From Rodentibacter myodis (GTDB taxonomy: Bacteria; Pseudomonadota; Gammaproteobacteria; Enterobacterales; Pasteurellaceae): DNA of 64,000 bases. Each line of letters opens with the position of its first letter. Within the stretch, counting starts at the first letter, position 1. Location of the stretch: NCBI RefSeq assembly GCF_001999305.1, contig NZ_MLHQ01000021.1:1-64000 (forward strand), in the 5' to 3' direction. The notes beneath the pieces are model-generated. The model did not search any database and was not told the DNA's origin. It worked only from the letters and a program-made list of their open reading frames with translations. The translations under genes were made by a program, and so were the position numbers. Of the stretch, positions 20,539 to 32,026 are shown in pieces.

Positions 20539-22083
20539 ATGAAAGAAAAAAATCTCGCTCTCAGACTTTGCGCTGATGAATTTGTACAAGAAAATATTAA
20601 AAAGGAATTTTTAGACGATTTAGAAATCGTACCATGGAAAAAGGAACACGGTGCCAAAAATAGACTTAACTTCGTCAAAGAAAATAGTCTGGATGTGCTG
20701 TTTGTCGGCAGTGATATTTTCTACTCAGATGAAGCCATTTTGTGTTGGTCAAGAGTGCTGAAAAATAAAAGCCTGTTGGTTTTAGAAGCCACCTTAGAAC
20801 GCAAAATTGAGCAAATAGTCCTTGAATTTGCGTCCATCTTTACATTTGTACCTAACAAAAATAAAGATGTATGGATTTTACTCAAAAATGTGAAGCAAGA
20901 TTCGGATCAGGTGTATAACAGACTCCGTCAATCAGTGACGGAAAAACAATCCCTAGAAGCCACCCTAACGGCAGTGAAAAATTATGAAATGCTTGCCCCG
21001 AACCACTCTCTTTCATTCTTTGTCCGACATAAATTGAAAGCACAGGGTGCTTCCTCTTACGATATTTGGAAAAATTATGCAGGCAGAATACCCATTAATC
21101 TCGGGCCATTATATCAGGCTTTAGGTTTCTTACTTGATGGTGACTATCAACGGGGCTTCAAAGAACGGGAAATCTTACTTGGCAACGCCCACGCCCGCCG
21201 GACAAAAGTTCCTCCAAAAGAAGAATGGCTACCTAAACGCTGGAAAGGGGAATCTCTTGCCGATAAAACGATGGTGGTATGGAGCGAATTTGGCTTAGGC
21301 GATGAAATTATGTTCGCCCAATTAGCCCATTATCTGAAAACCCAAGGTGCAACAACGGTTTGGATGGTGCAAAATCCGATTCTTTCCTTAGCCAAATCTC
21401 ATCCTGATATTGATCGGGTGATAAGTATTGATGAAGTGGAAAATTTAGGGGAATTTGACTACTGGGCTTACCCACACGAAATTTTGGCATACGTAGAGAT
21501 ACCGTTTCGGGATCTGCCTAAACGCTTGCCTTATTTATTCGCGCCGACAGAAAAAATTGCAGACAGTGCATATTTATTCCGTGATAGTGATAATCTTAAA
21601 GTTGGCATTGTATGGCGTGGCGACCCAACTCACGAAAATGATAGACTGCGTTCTATTCATAATTTGGATTACATCGAACGCTTATTCAACCTAAAAGGCA
21701 TTGATTGGTACTGTGTACAAAAAGCCTGTAATGAAGAAGAAACGGCGTTATTGGAAAAATACACCATTCCAAATGTGGCAAAAGACAGCCGTGATTTTCT
21801 GGACACGGCGGCAATGCTAAAAAACCTTGACCTTTTGGTTGCCGTAGATACCTCTGTTGCACATGTTGCCGGTGCATTAGGCGTGCCGACGTTCTTAATG
21901 TTACCTTATATAACAGATTGGCGTTGGGGAATGACGGAAAAGACCAATATGTGGTACAACAATATGATTTCTTTCAGAAATAATTGGGCATCCACAGAAT
22001 GGAATAACGTGATCACAGAAATCAGCAGAGCTTTAGAAGAAAGGATTAAGCTAAAAAAAAACGAAAGGGTAATAGACAACTAA
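20539..22083 (+). CDS. GT9-like (TPR-glycosyltransferase type) protein with atypical N-terminus
   Basis: 514-residue cytoplasmic protein. From about residue 235 it matches the C-terminal glycosyltransferase domain seen in TPR-containing proteins related to family GT9: RWKGESLADKTMVVWSEFG with GLGDEIMFAQ, then VGIVWRGDPTHENDRLRSI, and DLLVAVDTSVAHVAGALG with VPTFLMLPYITDWRW. The N-terminal half (1-230) shows no TPR pattern I can read and begins with a segment that could be another Rossmann-like domain (LDVLFVGSDIFYSDEAI). Acceptor unknown; surface glycan or protein glycosylation is possible. There is no strong ribosome site. Confidence 0.72.
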   Translation: MKEKNLALRLCADEFVQENIKKEFLDDLEIVPWKKEHGAKNRLNFVKENSLDVLFVGSDIFYSDEAILCWSRVLKNKSLLVLEATLERKIEQIVLEFASIFTFVPNKNKDVWILLKNVKQDSDQVYNRLRQSVTEKQSLEATLTAVKNYEMLAPNHSLSFFVRHKLKAQGASSYDIWKNYAGRIPINLGPLYQALGFLLDGDYQRGFKEREILLGNAHARRTKVPPKEEWLPKRWKGESLADKTMVVWSEFGLGDEIMFAQLAHYLKTQGATTVWMVQNPILSLAKSHPDIDRVISIDEVENLGEFDYWAYPHEILAYVEIPFRDLPKRLPYLFAPTEKIADSAYLFRDSDNLKVGIVWRGDPTHENDRLRSIHNLDYIERLFNLKGIDWYCVQKACNEEETALLEKYTIPNVAKDSRDFLDTAAMLKNLDLLVAVDTSVAHVAGALGVPTFLMLPYITDWRWGMTEKTNMWYNNMISFRNNWASTEWNNVITEISRALEERIKLKKNERVIDN

Positions 22084-22123
22084 CTCAACCGTCTATTTTT
22101 TCAAAATTTATAATCCATAAAAT

Positions 22124-22154
22124 AAAAAAGTTGGCATCATCAGCCAACTTTTTT
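22124..22154. terminator. Bidirectional terminator between the GT9-like gene and mscL
   Basis: A 12-bp perfect stem AAAAAAGTTGGC/GCCAACTTTTTT with a 7-base loop lies between convergent genes. Confidence 0.92.
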
Positions 22155-22166
22155 ATTAGAGAAATT

Positions 22167-22556
22167 TTATTTTTTCAATAAATCACGAATTTCAGAAAGT
22201 AATTTCTCTTCGTTTGATGGTTCTGCCGGTGCTTCTTCAACCGGTTTTTTAAGTTTATTAATCGCTTTTACCATTAAGAAAATAGCAAATGCAATGATAA
22301 CAAAATCAAATACATTTTGAATAAACATACCATAGTTTAACGTTACCGCCGGAATATCACCGTTTGCAGGTTCTAAAATGTATTTTAAATCTTTGAAATC
22401 CACGCCACCGGTTAAAATACCTAATACAGGCATAACAACATCACCGACAAGTGAACTTACAATTTTACCGAACGCTCCACCAATGATTACACCGACAGCC
22501 ATATCAACAACATTACCACGCATCGCAAATTCACGAAATTCTTTCATAAAGCTCAT
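22167..22556 (-). CDS. mscL: Large-conductance mechanosensitive channel
   Basis: Homopentameric inner-membrane safety valve that opens on hypo-osmotic shock. I use the ATG at 22556 (129 residues), preceded by AAGGA; the longer frame adds 11 non-homologous residues. [34 protein letters not shown] is the amphipathic N-helix plus TM1 pore helix, [18 protein letters not shown] is TM2, and the C-terminal bundle ends SEIRDLLKK. It follows trkA on the same strand, as in enterobacteria and Haemophilus. Confidence 0.96.
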   Translation of the reverse strand: MSFMKEFREFAMRGNVVDMAVGVIIGGAFGKIVSSLVGDVVMPVLGILTGGVDFKDLKYILEPANGDIPAVTLNYGMFIQNVFDFVIIAFAIFLMVKAINKLKKPVEEAPAEPSNEEKLLSEIRDLLKK

Positions 22557-22629
22557 AAAATTTTCCTTTTGTTTAAATATTTGTCTCAAGAAAACCGCAT
22601 TATATGGCGTTCCCTCAAAAAGTAAACCT

Positions 22630-24006
22630 TTAAATGAAGAACGAACTCGGTTGGAATAACTTTTCGATTTCGGAAACCGCTTTTTTATCGCTCAAATAAA
22701 TAACAACGTGATCGCCATCCTGAATTTCTACATTTTTACGTGCGATGATCACATTTTTACCCCGCAAAATTGCCCCGATAATACAACCGCTCGGTAAGCG
22801 AAGATCCCGAATGGTTCTTCCCACAATATTTGAAGTATTCACATCGCCGTGTGCGACGATTTCAATGGCTTCTGCAATGCCGTGCTTTAAACTCGCCACA
22901 TTTTTCACATCACCGCGGCGGACATATCCCAATAAGGCGGAAATAGTCGCTTGTTGTGGCGAAACCGCAATATCAATCGTGCCGCCTTGAATCAAATTGA
23001 TATACGCCATACGCTGAATCAGCACCATCGCTTTTTTTGCCCCAAGGCGTTTTGCCAAGAGGGCGGACATAATGTTGGCTTCATCATCGCTACTCAATGA
23101 TAAAAACACATCAATGTTTTCAATATGTTCCTCAAACAGTAAATTTTGATCGGAAGCATCGCCGTGAAAAACTAAGGTTTTGGATAATTTTTCGGCTAAG
23201 ATTTGCGCCCGTTCCATATTGCGTTCAATCAATTTTACCGAATAGGTGTGTTCGAGTTGCTTTGCCACCCCGGCTGCCACATTTCCCCCGCCCACAATCA
23301 TTACTTTTTTATAAGGTTTTTCGAGGCGTTGTAGTTCACTCATCACGGCTTTGATATGTTCTGTGGCACAAATAAAGGTGATTTCATCACCGGCTTCCAC
23401 AATGGTTGAACCCTGCGGACGAATGACTTTATCGTTACGTAAAATCGAAACAATACGGCAATCAATATGTGGCATATGTTCTCTGAAGGCGGATAAAGCA
23501 TAGCCCACCAATGCCCCACCGTAGTAGGCTTTTACCACCACCACGCTAATACGATTATTGGCAAAATGTGCCACTTGCAACGCACCGGGATACGCCACTA
23601 GACGGGTGATTTCTTCCGTGACAAGATTTTCCGGCGAAATCAAATGATCAATAGGCACATTTTCATCATTAAACAGCTTGTCTTTTTCCCGTAAATATTC
23701 CAAATTACGAATACGGGCAATGCGGGTCGGCGTATTGAACAAGGTATAACCCATTTGGCACGCCACCATATTGATTTCATCAGAAGCGGTGACCGCCACC
23801 ATTAAATCCGCATCCGCCGCCCCGGCATCCCGCAACACTTTAGGGGAAGAGGGAGAACCTTGTACAACGCGTAAATCGTGCTTTTCCTGTAAGGCTTGAA
23901 GTTGCGGTGATTGTTCATCAACTAACGTAATATCATTATCTTCACTGACAAGATTTTCCGCCAAGGTTGTCCCCACTTGCCCTGCACCAAGAATCATAAT
24001 TTTCAT
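22630..24006 (-). CDS. trkA: Trk potassium uptake regulatory subunit TrkA
   Basis: Peripheral NAD(H)-binding regulator of the TrkH/TrkG potassium channel. The 458-residue protein has two repeats, each with a Rossmann RCK domain and a RCK-C domain. The dinucleotide motifs are [15 protein letters not shown] near residues 5-19 and [15 protein letters not shown] near 236-250. Its start overlaps the preceding GT2 gene by 4 bp (ATGA), so translation is probably coupled to a glycosyltransferase gene, which is unusual for this conserved neighbourhood. Confidence 0.96.
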   Translation of the reverse strand: MKIMILGAGQVGTTLAENLVSEDNDITLVDEQSPQLQALQEKHDLRVVQGSPSSPKVLRDAGAADADLMVAVTASDEINMVACQMGYTLFNTPTRIARIRNLEYLREKDKLFNDENVPIDHLISPENLVTEEITRLVAYPGALQVAHFANNRISVVVVKAYYGGALVGYALSAFREHMPHIDCRIVSILRNDKVIRPQGSTIVEAGDEITFICATEHIKAVMSELQRLEKPYKKVMIVGGGNVAAGVAKQLEHTYSVKLIERNMERAQILAEKLSKTLVFHGDASDQNLLFEEHIENIDVFLSLSSDDEANIMSALLAKRLGAKKAMVLIQRMAYINLIQGGTIDIAVSPQQATISALLGYVRRGDVKNVASLKHGIAEAIEIVAHGDVNTSNIVGRTIRDLRLPSGCIIGAILRGKNVIIARKNVEIQDGDHVVIYLSDKKAVSEIEKLFQPSSFFI

Positions 24007-24809
24007 TCTTCACTCCTTGTTAATGTCAGTGGTCGGATACCAATTTGTGCTGAATTTAGACCGCACTTTAAGGTTTCAATTTGGCGACAGATTTCATCGG
24101 TCACGGCGTTCGCTTGTGAAATTTTTTGGTCGGTCACATTTGATGGCATTTTTTGGAATAAAATGGCATCCAATAATCGCTCGGCGTGCATACCGCTACG
24201 GCAATAATGCAATACGCCTACTTCATCAAACAATGTGGCAACTTTTGCAACCTTTGTTGTGGCAATGCCTAATGCACCGTCTTCACCGCCTAATTCACGA
24301 AATAAATCATCTTGTGGGAAACCGCCGCAGGCTAAAAAGAACGCACGGCGAAATACAACATTCCCCCCACAAGTCATTCGCATATGTTGCCACGCAAAAT
24401 CAAAATCAGGGTGTTGTGCATAATGTGCTGACAAGCCAATTGGTTTTAGTGCCAGCCGCACGACTGAGGTATCGGGCTGAAAATGAAAAGTTGCCGCGGC
24501 TACTTCTAACGCACCTTGTTCATAGGCATCGTCTGCATCTAAAAAGGCAATAAATTCGTTACCGGATTGCAATGCGCCCCAGTTTCTTGCTTTTGCTACT
24601 CCACTATTTTTCGGCATTGATTCCACATAAATACGATTCGGATAGCGTTCCGCTAAAGCCGTTGCCAATGCCCGCGTGCTATCTGTCGAGCCATCATCAA
24701 TCAACCAGATTTTGCCTAAATAGCGTTGATTTAGTACAGATTCCACCGCCCGCACCAGCGTTTTTTCCGCATTGTAACAGGGGATAATGACATCAATATT
24801 CGGAAACAT
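24003..24809 (-). CDS. Family 2 glycosyltransferase
   Basis: 268-residue GT-A fold enzyme. I start at the ATG at 24809, preceded by AGGTGG; a GTG three codons upstream is possible. [23 protein letters not shown] is the N-terminal nucleotide-sugar strand, [13 protein letters not shown] follows, AKARNWGA is typical of the family, and [10 protein letters not shown] carries the metal-binding DxD-type motif near residues 90-99. GGEDGALGI near 191-199 fits the acceptor-side ED motif. No transmembrane segment is visible. It is wedged between rsmB (15 bp upstream) and trkA (4-bp overlap). Acceptor unknown; LPS or protein glycosylation is plausible. Confidence 0.85.
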   Translation of the reverse strand: MFPNIDVIIPCYNAEKTLVRAVESVLNQRYLGKIWLIDDGSTDSTRALATALAERYPNRIYVESMPKNSGVAKARNWGALQSGNEFIAFLDADDAYEQGALEVAAATFHFQPDTSVVRLALKPIGLSAHYAQHPDFDFAWQHMRMTCGGNVVFRRAFFLACGGFPQDDLFRELGGEDGALGIATTKVAKVATLFDEVGVLHYCRSGMHAERLLDAILFQKMPSNVTDQKISQANAVTDEICRQIETLKCGLNSAQIGIRPLTLTRSEE

Positions 24810-24824
24810 TATTGCCACCTAGGG

Positions 24825-26192
24825 TTATGCCCGTTTACGTAATTTGGCATAGTAAAAACCATCGCCGCTTTTTTCTTGTGGAATAAACTGAAAACCGACC
24901 ACACTTTGATCGTCATCAAAAGGCAACGGCAATAATTCCGCCTCGGCGTGTTCTGCCAAAAAGGCTTTGATTTGATCACTATTTTCATCGGGCAAAACGG
25001 AGCAAGTGGCATAAAGTAAAATGCCGTTTGGTTTCAATTTTGCCCATAAGGCGTTAAGAATTTTCTTTTGTAATTCGACAAGTTGGGCAATGTCCGTTTC
25101 TTGGCGAAGCCATTTAATATCGGGATGACGGCGGATCACACCGGTGGCAGAACAAGGGGCATCTAATAAAATACGGTCAAATTTCACCGCACTTTTTACC
25201 GTATTTTGCTCAATTTCCCCCAACCAATCATCAGGTTGAGAAGCATCACCGCACACTACAATGGCTTGTTGATTTAAACGTGCAAGATTTTCTTCTACCC
25301 GCTTTAAGCGGTGTGCTTCCACATCTAAGGCAATCACCTTGGCTTGTGGGGCAAGTTCTAAAATATGGGTGGTTTTGCCCCCCGGTGCGGCGCAGGCATC
25401 TAAAATCCATTCGCTATTTTGCGGTTCAAGCAAGGTTGCCGCCCATTGCGCACTCAAGTCCTGCACCGTTACTGCCCCTTCCACAAACTGTGGTAATTTT
25501 TGCACCGCAACAGGGGACGCCAAACGGAGAGATTGGGGATGTACGCCCATTTCCGCAGAAATCTCCGTGTCCATTAATAAAGTGCGGTAATTTTCCGTGC
25601 TGTTTTTTTGTGAATTCACCCGCAACCACATCGGGGGCTTTTGATTATTCGCTTCAATGATTTCACGCCAATTCCGGTAGGCTTTTTTTAATTTATTCAC
25701 AAACCATTCAGGGTGGAGCGTTTGCCAATGCTTGTCCACAATGGCAAGAATGTCTTCCTGTTCACGCAAGAATCGGCGCAATACGCCGTTTACTAATCCT
25801 CGAAAACTATCCACTTTCAGCAATTTGGTGGCATTCACCACTTCATCCACTGCGGCGTGTGCCGGCACACGTAAATAAAGCAGTTGATACAAGCCCACCA
25901 ACAACAAACAATGCACAATGCGTGTTTTGCCTTTCAGCGGTTTATCCACAAGACGTTGAATGATCTGTTCCAAACGTGGCAACACACGGCACACACCAAA
26001 ACAAATTTCTTGCAATAAGGCGAGATCTTGGGTTTTCACCTCAGATTGCACTTCCGGTAGCAAGGCAGAAAGGGATTTTCCCTCGTCCAGCACTTGCAAA
26101 ATTACTTGTGCGGCAATGGCGCGGCTTGAAAGTGTGGTCAATTTTGAGGGTGTTTTTGAAGGCGTTTTTTTAGGTGAACGAAACTTTTTCAT
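24825..26192 (-). CDS. rsmB: 16S rRNA m5C967 methyltransferase RsmB
   Basis: SAM-dependent enzyme methylating C967 of 16S rRNA. I start at the ATG at 26192 (455 residues), which overlaps the fmt stop (TAATG). A basic Ser/Thr/Lys-rich leader precedes the N-terminal NusB-like RNA-binding domain ([20 protein letters not shown]). The methyltransferase domain has [40 protein letters not shown] and the nucleophilic Cys in [13 protein letters not shown]. It belongs to the def-fmt-rsmB-trkA group of genes. Confidence 0.96.
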   Translation of the reverse strand: MKKFRSPKKTPSKTPSKLTTLSSRAIAAQVILQVLDEGKSLSALLPEVQSEVKTQDLALLQEICFGVCRVLPRLEQIIQRLVDKPLKGKTRIVHCLLLVGLYQLLYLRVPAHAAVDEVVNATKLLKVDSFRGLVNGVLRRFLREQEDILAIVDKHWQTLHPEWFVNKLKKAYRNWREIIEANNQKPPMWLRVNSQKNSTENYRTLLMDTEISAEMGVHPQSLRLASPVAVQKLPQFVEGAVTVQDLSAQWAATLLEPQNSEWILDACAAPGGKTTHILELAPQAKVIALDVEAHRLKRVEENLARLNQQAIVVCGDASQPDDWLGEIEQNTVKSAVKFDRILLDAPCSATGVIRRHPDIKWLRQETDIAQLVELQKKILNALWAKLKPNGILLYATCSVLPDENSDQIKAFLAEHAEAELLPLPFDDDQSVVGFQFIPQEKSGDGFYYAKLRKRA

Positions 26193-27151
26193 TATGCTAA
26201 CACCTTGCCAATTGGAAACCATTCCGCTCTGCCGTTAAGCAAATCCTGCACCGACATCGGTTTTTTCCCTGCCGGTTGAAGTTGTTGTAAATTCAACACA
26301 CCCTCTGCTGTGGCAATTTGAATACCGTTTTTATCGGCTGCCAAAATCGTCCCTGCCGGTTTATCTTGATGAGGTAACACTTCCGCTTGATACACTTTCA
26401 ACGTTTGTGCATTGCCATCTTTATCTTCTGTGCTGAAATAGGCAATCGGCCAAGGATTAAAGGCGCGAATATTGCGTTCAAGTTGGACGGCAGGTAACGA
26501 CCAATCCAACTTGGCTTCTTCTTTAGAAAGTTTTTCCGCGTAATTGCTTTGGCTGTCATCTTGTTTTTGGGCGGTGAATTTGCCCTTTTCTAAATGATCC
26601 AACACCTCAATTAGCGCAGGGGGAGCGAGTTCCGCCAATTTGTGGTAAAGGGTGGTTGAGGTTTCTTGGGGCAAAATATCACAATAAACTTTATGCAACA
26701 TATCACCGGTATCCAACCCTTCGTCCATTTGCATAATGGTTACACCGGTTTGTGTATCACCTGCCCAAATGGCACGTTGAATCGGGGCAGCACCACGCCA
26801 ACGGGGCAAAATAGAGCCGTGAACATTTAAGCACCCTAAAGGTGGCGTTTCTAACACGGCTTTCGGCAAAATCAACCCATACGCCACCACCACCATTACA
26901 TCGGCATTAAGTGCTTTTAATTCGGCTTGAGCCTCTTCTTTGCGTAAGGATTTGGGTTGATAAACGGGAATATTATGCTGTTCGGCAAGTTGTTTCACAG
27001 GACTTGCCTGCAATTTTTTGCCCCGTCCTGCCGGTTTATCGGGCTGCGTGTAAACGGCAATTACGTTGTGTTGAGAGTGAAGTAATGCCTGTAAATGCTG
27101 TGCGGCAAAATCCGGTGTGCCGGCAAAGATAATATTGAGTGGTTTCATCAT
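26192..27151 (-). CDS. fmt: Methionyl-tRNA formyltransferase
   Basis: Transfers a formyl group from 10-formyl-THF to initiator Met-tRNA. The 319-residue protein starts with two ATGs in a row; the second (27148) gives the usual N-terminus [18 protein letters not shown], and neither has a clear ribosome site. Catalytic features are [20 protein letters not shown] (Asn, His) and [17 protein letters not shown] (Asp) near residues 108-157. The C-terminal OB-like tRNA-binding domain begins near 210. It is cotranslated with rsmB. The gap to def is 205 bp when measured to the def stop and contains an 84-bp inverted-repeat element. Confidence 0.97.
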   Translation of the reverse strand: MMKPLNIIFAGTPDFAAQHLQALLHSQHNVIAVYTQPDKPAGRGKKLQASPVKQLAEQHNIPVYQPKSLRKEEAQAELKALNADVMVVVAYGLILPKAVLETPPLGCLNVHGSILPRWRGAAPIQRAIWAGDTQTGVTIMQMDEGLDTGDMLHKVYCDILPQETSTTLYHKLAELAPPALIEVLDHLEKGKFTAQKQDDSQSNYAEKLSKEEAKLDWSLPAVQLERNIRAFNPWPIAYFSTEDKDGNAQTLKVYQAEVLPHQDKPAGTILAADKNGIQIATAEGVLNLQQLQPAGKKPMSVQDLLNGRAEWFPIGKVLA

Positions 27152-27205
27152 ATTCTGCGTTGTGGTTGGAGAGAATGATATAACACAAAGAAGAAATACC
27201 CTGTC

Positions 27206-27289
27206 GTAGGGACGTCACGCTGGCGCTCTTATTAAAATTCAACAAATTTCAATAAGTTAATACTGAGGACGCCAGCGTGGCGTCCCTAC
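27206..27289. repeat. 84-bp inverted-repeat element, copy 1 (between def and fmt)
   Basis: Terminal arms of 20 bp (27206-27225 and 27270-27289) match in 19 of 20 positions when folded, around a 44-bp A/T-rich centre. A diverged copy with the same length and a shared core lies at 60736-60818. No ORF is present. It resembles a MITE-like or palindromic intergenic repeat. Confidence 0.8.
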
Positions 27290-27328
27290 TTTTAAGAATC
27301 CTTTATTGTGTACGGCAACATCATATTG

Positions 27329-27356
27329 AAAGTGCGGTCAAAATTAACCGCACTTT
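27329..27356 (-). terminator. Inverted uptake-word pair after def
   Basis: AAAGTGCGGT (27329-27338) and ACCGCACTTT (27347-27356) form a perfect 10-bp stem directly after the def stop codon. This is the common Pasteurellaceae arrangement of paired uptake words acting as a terminator. Confidence 0.7.
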
Positions 27357-27869
27357 TTATGACTGCTTCGCCATCTGTTTTTTATATTTTACGAGTTTTT
27401 CTTTAATGCGTTGGCGTTTGAGTGGGGAAAGATAATCCACAAACAAAATGCCGTTTAGGTGATCGATTTCGTGTTGGATACAAATCGCCAACAACCCCTC
27501 TGCGTTTAGGGTAAATTCGTTCCCGTTGCGATCTAACGCTTTCACCGTCACTTTTTCTTTACGCGGTACTAACGCACGAAAACCGGGAATGGATAAGCAA
27601 CCTTCTTCAATGCCGGTTTCGCCTTCCGAAGCCAAAATTTCCGGATTGATCAGAACCAACTGATTTTGTTTATCCCCTTCAATATCAATGGTGATAATGC
27701 GTTGTAAAATATCCACTTGCGGCGCTGCCAAGCCAATGCCTTCTTGTTGATACATTGTATCGAACATATCGTCCACAATTTGGCGAATGTCATCATTCAC
27801 TTTAGCAACAGGTTCACACACCACTTTCAAATGGTCGTGAGGATAAATTAATACATTAAGTGCGGTCAT
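27357..27869 (-). CDS. def: Peptide deformylase
   Basis: Metalloenzyme that removes the N-formyl group from new proteins, reversing the step catalysed by Fmt. I use the ATG at 27869 (170 residues), since [14 protein letters not shown] aligns with the family N-terminus and AGAGA lies upstream. All three motifs are present: GIGLAAPQV near residues 44-52, EEGCLSIPG near 88-96 with the metal Cys, and QHEIDHLNG near 131-139 with the two metal His and catalytic Glu. The neighbouring fmt is normally adjacent; here it is pushed away by the inverted-repeat element. Confidence 0.97.
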   Translation of the reverse strand: MTALNVLIYPHDHLKVVCEPVAKVNDDIRQIVDDMFDTMYQQEGIGLAAPQVDILQRIITIDIEGDKQNQLVLINPEILASEGETGIEEGCLSIPGFRALVPRKEKVTVKALDRNGNEFTLNAEGLLAICIQHEIDHLNGILFVDYLSPLKRQRIKEKLVKYKKQMAKQS

Positions 27870-27952
27870 AATTTCTCTTATTTTTTCATTAAAAATTGCA
27901 GCGGATTGTAGCATAGGATGCCTAATCTGTCCTTATTGAAGGCGGTTTTAAA

Positions 27953-30900
27953 TTATCCGAATTCCAATTCAACCGCACTTTCGCCGAGAAAATTCACTAA
28001 GTCGGTGAGAATTTCGTCCGTTGCGGTAATCGACCATTGAATCCCCAGTCGCAATAACGCTCTGCCTTTCGGGCTTTGATAATACAGGTTAATCGGTAAT
28101 GTGCCGCCACTCACCGGTGTGAGCATTTCTTTTAATTGCTTGATAAATCTCGGGGTGATTTGTTCGTCCGAAAGGCTAATTGCAAGGGATTTGGCATAGC
28201 GTGAACGAGCCTCATCTAAGGTCATCATATCCCGCACGGTCATTTTTAAACCGCCGGAAAAATCATCGGCACTGACTTGTCCGGAAACCACGACAACGGT
28301 ATCTTTCTGCAATTTTTCGCCAAATTGCTCCAAACTTTCACCGAATAATGTAATATCCAACCGTCCGGAGCGATCGTCCAAGGTGGCAATCCCCAACCGG
28401 TTACCTTTTTTGGTGATGGCTATGCGTGATGCCACAATCAGCCCTGCGGCAGTACTGATTTGCCCACGGCGATTTGGCGTGAGTTCTTTCAAGCGGGTTG
28501 AACTGTAATGGGAAAGCTCTTTCAAATAACGGCTCACCGGATGACTGCTTAAATAAAGCCCTAAGGTTTCCCGTTCACCGTCCAAAATTTGTTTTTCCGT
28601 ATAAGGTGGTGTGTTGGCATAAGCGTTTTCCACTTCTTCGTGGGTTTCCGTCAGCACGCCGAACATATCCGCCTGCCCCATTGCTTCGTCTTTGGCGTGT
28701 TGATCTGAGGCTTTAAGGGCATCTTCCAAATTCTTCGCAAGGGCGGCACGGTGTGGCCCGAGTTTATCAAAAGCGCCCGACATAATTAGACTTTCAAAGG
28801 TTCGGCGGTTGATTTTTTTCAGATCCACACGGGCGCATAAATCAAATAAATCTTTAAAAAATCCGCCTTCATTACGTGCTTTGACCAAGGCTTCAATCGG
28901 GCCTTCGCCCACGCCTTTAATTGCCCCAATGCCATAAACGATCTCGCCGTTTTCATTCACACTGAAATGATGTTTTCCCACATTAATATCCGGCGGCGTA
29001 ACCTTCAACCCCATACGCAAACATTCATCGTACAAGCCGACAATTTTGTCGGTGTTGTCCATTTCCGAGGTCATCACCGCCGCCATAAATTCTGCCGGAA
29101 AGTGGGTTTTCAGCCACAAAGTTTGGTATGACACCAAGGCATAAGCGGCGGAGTGGGATTTATTAAAACCATAGCCGGCGAATTTTTCTACCAAGTCGAA
29201 AATCTTCATCGAAAGTTCGCCATCCACACCGTTTTTCACCGCCCCTTGTTCAAAGACGGAACGTTGTTTTGCCATTTCTTCCGGTTTTTTCTTACCCATT
29301 GCACGGCGTAGCAAATCCGCCCCACCCAAGGTGTAGCCTGCCAACACCTGTGCAATTTGCATTACCTGTTCTTGATACAAAATAATGCCGTAAGTCGGCT
29401 CTAAAATCGGTTTAAGGCTTTCGTGTTGATAGTTGGCATCGGGGTAAGAGACTTCCTCCCGTCCGTGTTTACGGTCGATAAAGTTATCCACCATACCGGA
29501 TTGCAACGGCCCCGGGCGGAACAACGCCACTAACGCGATAATATCTTCAAAACAGTCCGGCTGGAGGCGTTTGATCAAATCTTTCATTCCTCGGGATTCC
29601 AACTGGAACACCGCAGTGGTTTCGGATCGTTTTAATAAATCGAAAGAGGCTTGATCGTCTAAGGGAATGGAGGCAATATCCACCGCTGGTTTGCCCTCAC
29701 GTTCCGTACGGGCATTGATCATATCCAATGCCCATTTAATGATAGTGAGGGTACGTAGCCCTAAGAAGTCGAATTTTACCAAGCCGGCATATTCCACATC
29801 ATTTTTATCAAAGTGGGTAACGGGGTGCAGCCCTTCGCTGTCGCAATAAAGAGGGGCAAAATCCGTAATCAGGGTGGGCGAAATCACCACGCCGCCGGCG
29901 TGTTTACCGGCGTTACGCGTTACCCCTTCCAATTTGCGAGCCATATCAATTAACGCTTGCACTTCTTCATCACTGTCGTAGGCGGCTTGCAGTTGCGGCT
30001 CGACTTCAAAGGCTTTGGCAAGGGTCATTCCCGGATCGGGTGGCACTAATTTTGAAATGCGATCCACAAAGCCGTAAGGATGTCCGAGTACCCGACCCAC
30101 ATCCCGAATTACCGCTTTCGCCGCCATTGTACCGAAGGTAATAATTTGCGACACCGCACCCCGTCCGTAGGTTTCCGCCACGTGTTCAATCACGCGGTCA
30201 CGCCCATCCATACAGAAATCCACATCAAAATCGGGCATCGACACCCTTTCCGGATTTAAGAAACGTTCAAAAAGTAGGTCAAATTCCAACGGATCGAGAT
30301 CAGTAATTTTCAATGCGTATGCCACAAGCGATCCCGCACCGGAACCCCGACCCGGGCCGACAGGAATATCGTTATCTTTCGACCACTGAATAAACTCCAT
30401 TACGATCAAAAAGTAACCGGGGAAACCCATTTGGTTAATCACATCCAATTCGACTTGCAAACGTTCATCATATTCACCACGTCTTTCCGCCCGTACTTTT
30501 TCATCGGGAAATAAAAACGCCAAACGTTCTTCCAAACCTTCTTTGGCTTTTTTGACCAAATAATCTTCCGTGCTGAGTTCGCCCGTTGGAAATTGAGGCA
30601 GGAAATATTGCCCGAGGCGTAATGTGACGCTACAACGTTGCGCAATCAATAAGGTATTTTCAAGGGCGGAAGGAATATCTGCAAACAAGGCACACATTTC
30701 TTCTTCGCTGCGAAAATATTGTTGTGCCGTATAAAGTTTTGGGCGTTTGGGATCGTCCAGCGTATAGCCATCGTGAATTGCTACGCGGATTTCGTGGGCT
30801 TCCGCATCATCTGCTTTTAAAAACACCACATCATTGGTCGCCACCAAGGGCAACCCTTTTTCTTCCGCAAGTTCACAGGCGGCTTTAATATAACGTTCTT

Positions 30901-31429
30901 CGTCCGGTTTGCCGGTGCGTGTTAAGGCAAGGTAAAAATGATCGGGAAAAAATTCTTGATAAAATTTGACCGCACTTTCCGTTTCGGCGGTATTTTCTTT
31001 CAACAATTTTTTCCCCACATCGCCTTTTGTACCGCCCGATAAAATAATCACCCCTTCACGATGTTCCACCAGCCAATCTTGATCAATATAAGGCAAATCT
31101 TCATAACCGCGTTGATAGGCTTTTGATAGCAACAAGGTGATGTTTTTATAACCTGTGTTATTTTTTGCCAGTAAGGTCAGTTCAAATAATTCATCACCGC
31201 ACAACTCACTTCGCACCCGTACATCTGCGCCGATAATCGGTTTAATACCGGAAGAAAGGGTTTCACCATAAAACCGCACCACGCCACAAAAGTTGGTGAA
31301 ATCCGTCAACGCCATTGCCACCATATTATTTTCCGCACAGGCTTTCACCAGCGGTTTTACCTTGGCGATCCCATCAATCATAGAAAAATCACTGTGTGTG
31401 CGAAGATGAACAAAACGGGGCTGGGTCAT
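27953..31429 (-). CDS. dnaE: DNA polymerase III alpha subunit
   Basis: Catalytic subunit of the replicative polymerase. The 1158-residue length is standard for gammaproteobacteria. The N-terminal PHP domain begins [19 protein letters not shown]; the polymerase active site includes [16 protein letters not shown] near residue 360 and the catalytic aspartates in [14 protein letters not shown] near 400. [19 protein letters not shown] is a conserved fingers-region motif. The helix-hairpin-helix and OB-fold ([18 protein letters not shown]) follow. A frame of similar ends but no disruption was seen. It sits 84 bp upstream of the def start. Confidence 0.98.
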   Translation of the reverse strand: MTQPRFVHLRTHSDFSMIDGIAKVKPLVKACAENNMVAMALTDFTNFCGVVRFYGETLSSGIKPIIGADVRVRSELCGDELFELTLLAKNNTGYKNITLLLSKAYQRGYEDLPYIDQDWLVEHREGVIILSGGTKGDVGKKLLKENTAETESAVKFYQEFFPDHFYLALTRTGKPDEERYIKAACELAEEKGLPLVATNDVVFLKADDAEAHEIRVAIHDGYTLDDPKRPKLYTAQQYFRSEEEMCALFADIPSALENTLLIAQRCSVTLRLGQYFLPQFPTGELSTEDYLVKKAKEGLEERLAFLFPDEKVRAERRGEYDERLQVELDVINQMGFPGYFLIVMEFIQWSKDNDIPVGPGRGSGAGSLVAYALKITDLDPLEFDLLFERFLNPERVSMPDFDVDFCMDGRDRVIEHVAETYGRGAVSQIITFGTMAAKAVIRDVGRVLGHPYGFVDRISKLVPPDPGMTLAKAFEVEPQLQAAYDSDEEVQALIDMARKLEGVTRNAGKHAGGVVISPTLITDFAPLYCDSEGLHPVTHFDKNDVEYAGLVKFDFLGLRTLTIIKWALDMINARTEREGKPAVDIASIPLDDQASFDLLKRSETTAVFQLESRGMKDLIKRLQPDCFEDIIALVALFRPGPLQSGMVDNFIDRKHGREEVSYPDANYQHESLKPILEPTYGIILYQEQVMQIAQVLAGYTLGGADLLRRAMGKKKPEEMAKQRSVFEQGAVKNGVDGELSMKIFDLVEKFAGYGFNKSHSAAYALVSYQTLWLKTHFPAEFMAAVMTSEMDNTDKIVGLYDECLRMGLKVTPPDINVGKHHFSVNENGEIVYGIGAIKGVGEGPIEALVKARNEGGFFKDLFDLCARVDLKKINRRTFESLIMSGAFDKLGPHRAALAKNLEDALKASDQHAKDEAMGQADMFGVLTETHEEVENAYANTPPYTEKQILDGERETLGLYLSSHPVSRYLKELSHYSSTRLKELTPNRRGQISTAAGLIVASRIAITKKGNRLGIATLDDRSGRLDITLFGESLEQFGEKLQKDTVVVVSGQVSADDFSGGLKMTVRDMMTLDEARSRYAKSLAISLSDEQITPRFIKQLKEMLTPVSGGTLPINLYYQSPKGRALLRLGIQWSITATDEILTDLVNFLGESAVELEFG

Positions 31430-31500
31430 TGGAATCCTTACAGTTTAAAGGCTAAAGTGCGGTCTATTTTAATCGTATTTTTTCTGTGGCTCAATCAAAC

Positions 31501-31526
31501 AAAAAATGCGGTTAAATTTAACCGCA
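31501..31526 (-). terminator. Terminator after gpt
   Basis: A 20-bp perfect palindrome (31507-31526) containing an uptake word is followed on the minus strand by six T residues, 32 bp past the gpt stop. Confidence 0.85.
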
Positions 31527-31558
31527 CTTTTCTTTTTCATTATGCATTATGATTTAAA

Positions 31559-32026
31559 TTATTTTCTCGCAAGAGGGGGAACAAACACTAAGCCTAAATC
31601 CCAAGGTTGTTCAATCCAGGTATTTTGTGGAATATCAATCACATAATCATCCACCAATTCTGCCCCTGCCGGTTTGGCGAAAACGGTGACAAATTTTGCT
31701 TTCGGGTACATTTCACGAATGGCACGCGCGGTGTTGCCGGTATCCACCAAATCATCCACTACGATAAACCCTTCACCGCCATTTGGCACATCTGCGGCGT
31801 GTAAAACTTGGAGTTCGCCTTGGCTTGTGTGATCGTGATAACTGGCGATACAAACGGTTTCTACGTGGCGAATGCTTAATTCACGTGCCAACACCGCTGC
31901 CGGAAATAAACCGCCGCGGCTCACCGCAATAATGCCTTTCCATTGAGAGGCTGGGAGTAAACGTTCTGATAATTTGCGGGCGTGCATTTGGAACATATCC
32001 CAAGTCACCACATATTTTTCGCTCAT
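31559..32026 (-). CDS. gpt: Xanthine-guanine phosphoribosyltransferase
   Basis: Purine salvage enzyme converting guanine and xanthine with PRPP to GMP and XMP. The protein has 155 residues, close to E. coli Gpt. [21 protein letters not shown] near residues 34-54 and the PRPP-binding loop [15 protein letters not shown] near 85-99 are diagnostic; [18 protein letters not shown] ends the chain. It is divergent from pepD with about 100 bp between them, and terminated by a palindromic hairpin. Confidence 0.96.
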   Translation of the reverse strand: MSEKYVVTWDMFQMHARKLSERLLPASQWKGIIAVSRGGLFPAAVLARELSIRHVETVCIASYHDHTSQGELQVLHAADVPNGGEGFIVVDDLVDTGNTARAIREMYPKAKFVTVFAKPAGAELVDDYVIDIPQNTWIEQPWDLGLVFVPPLARK

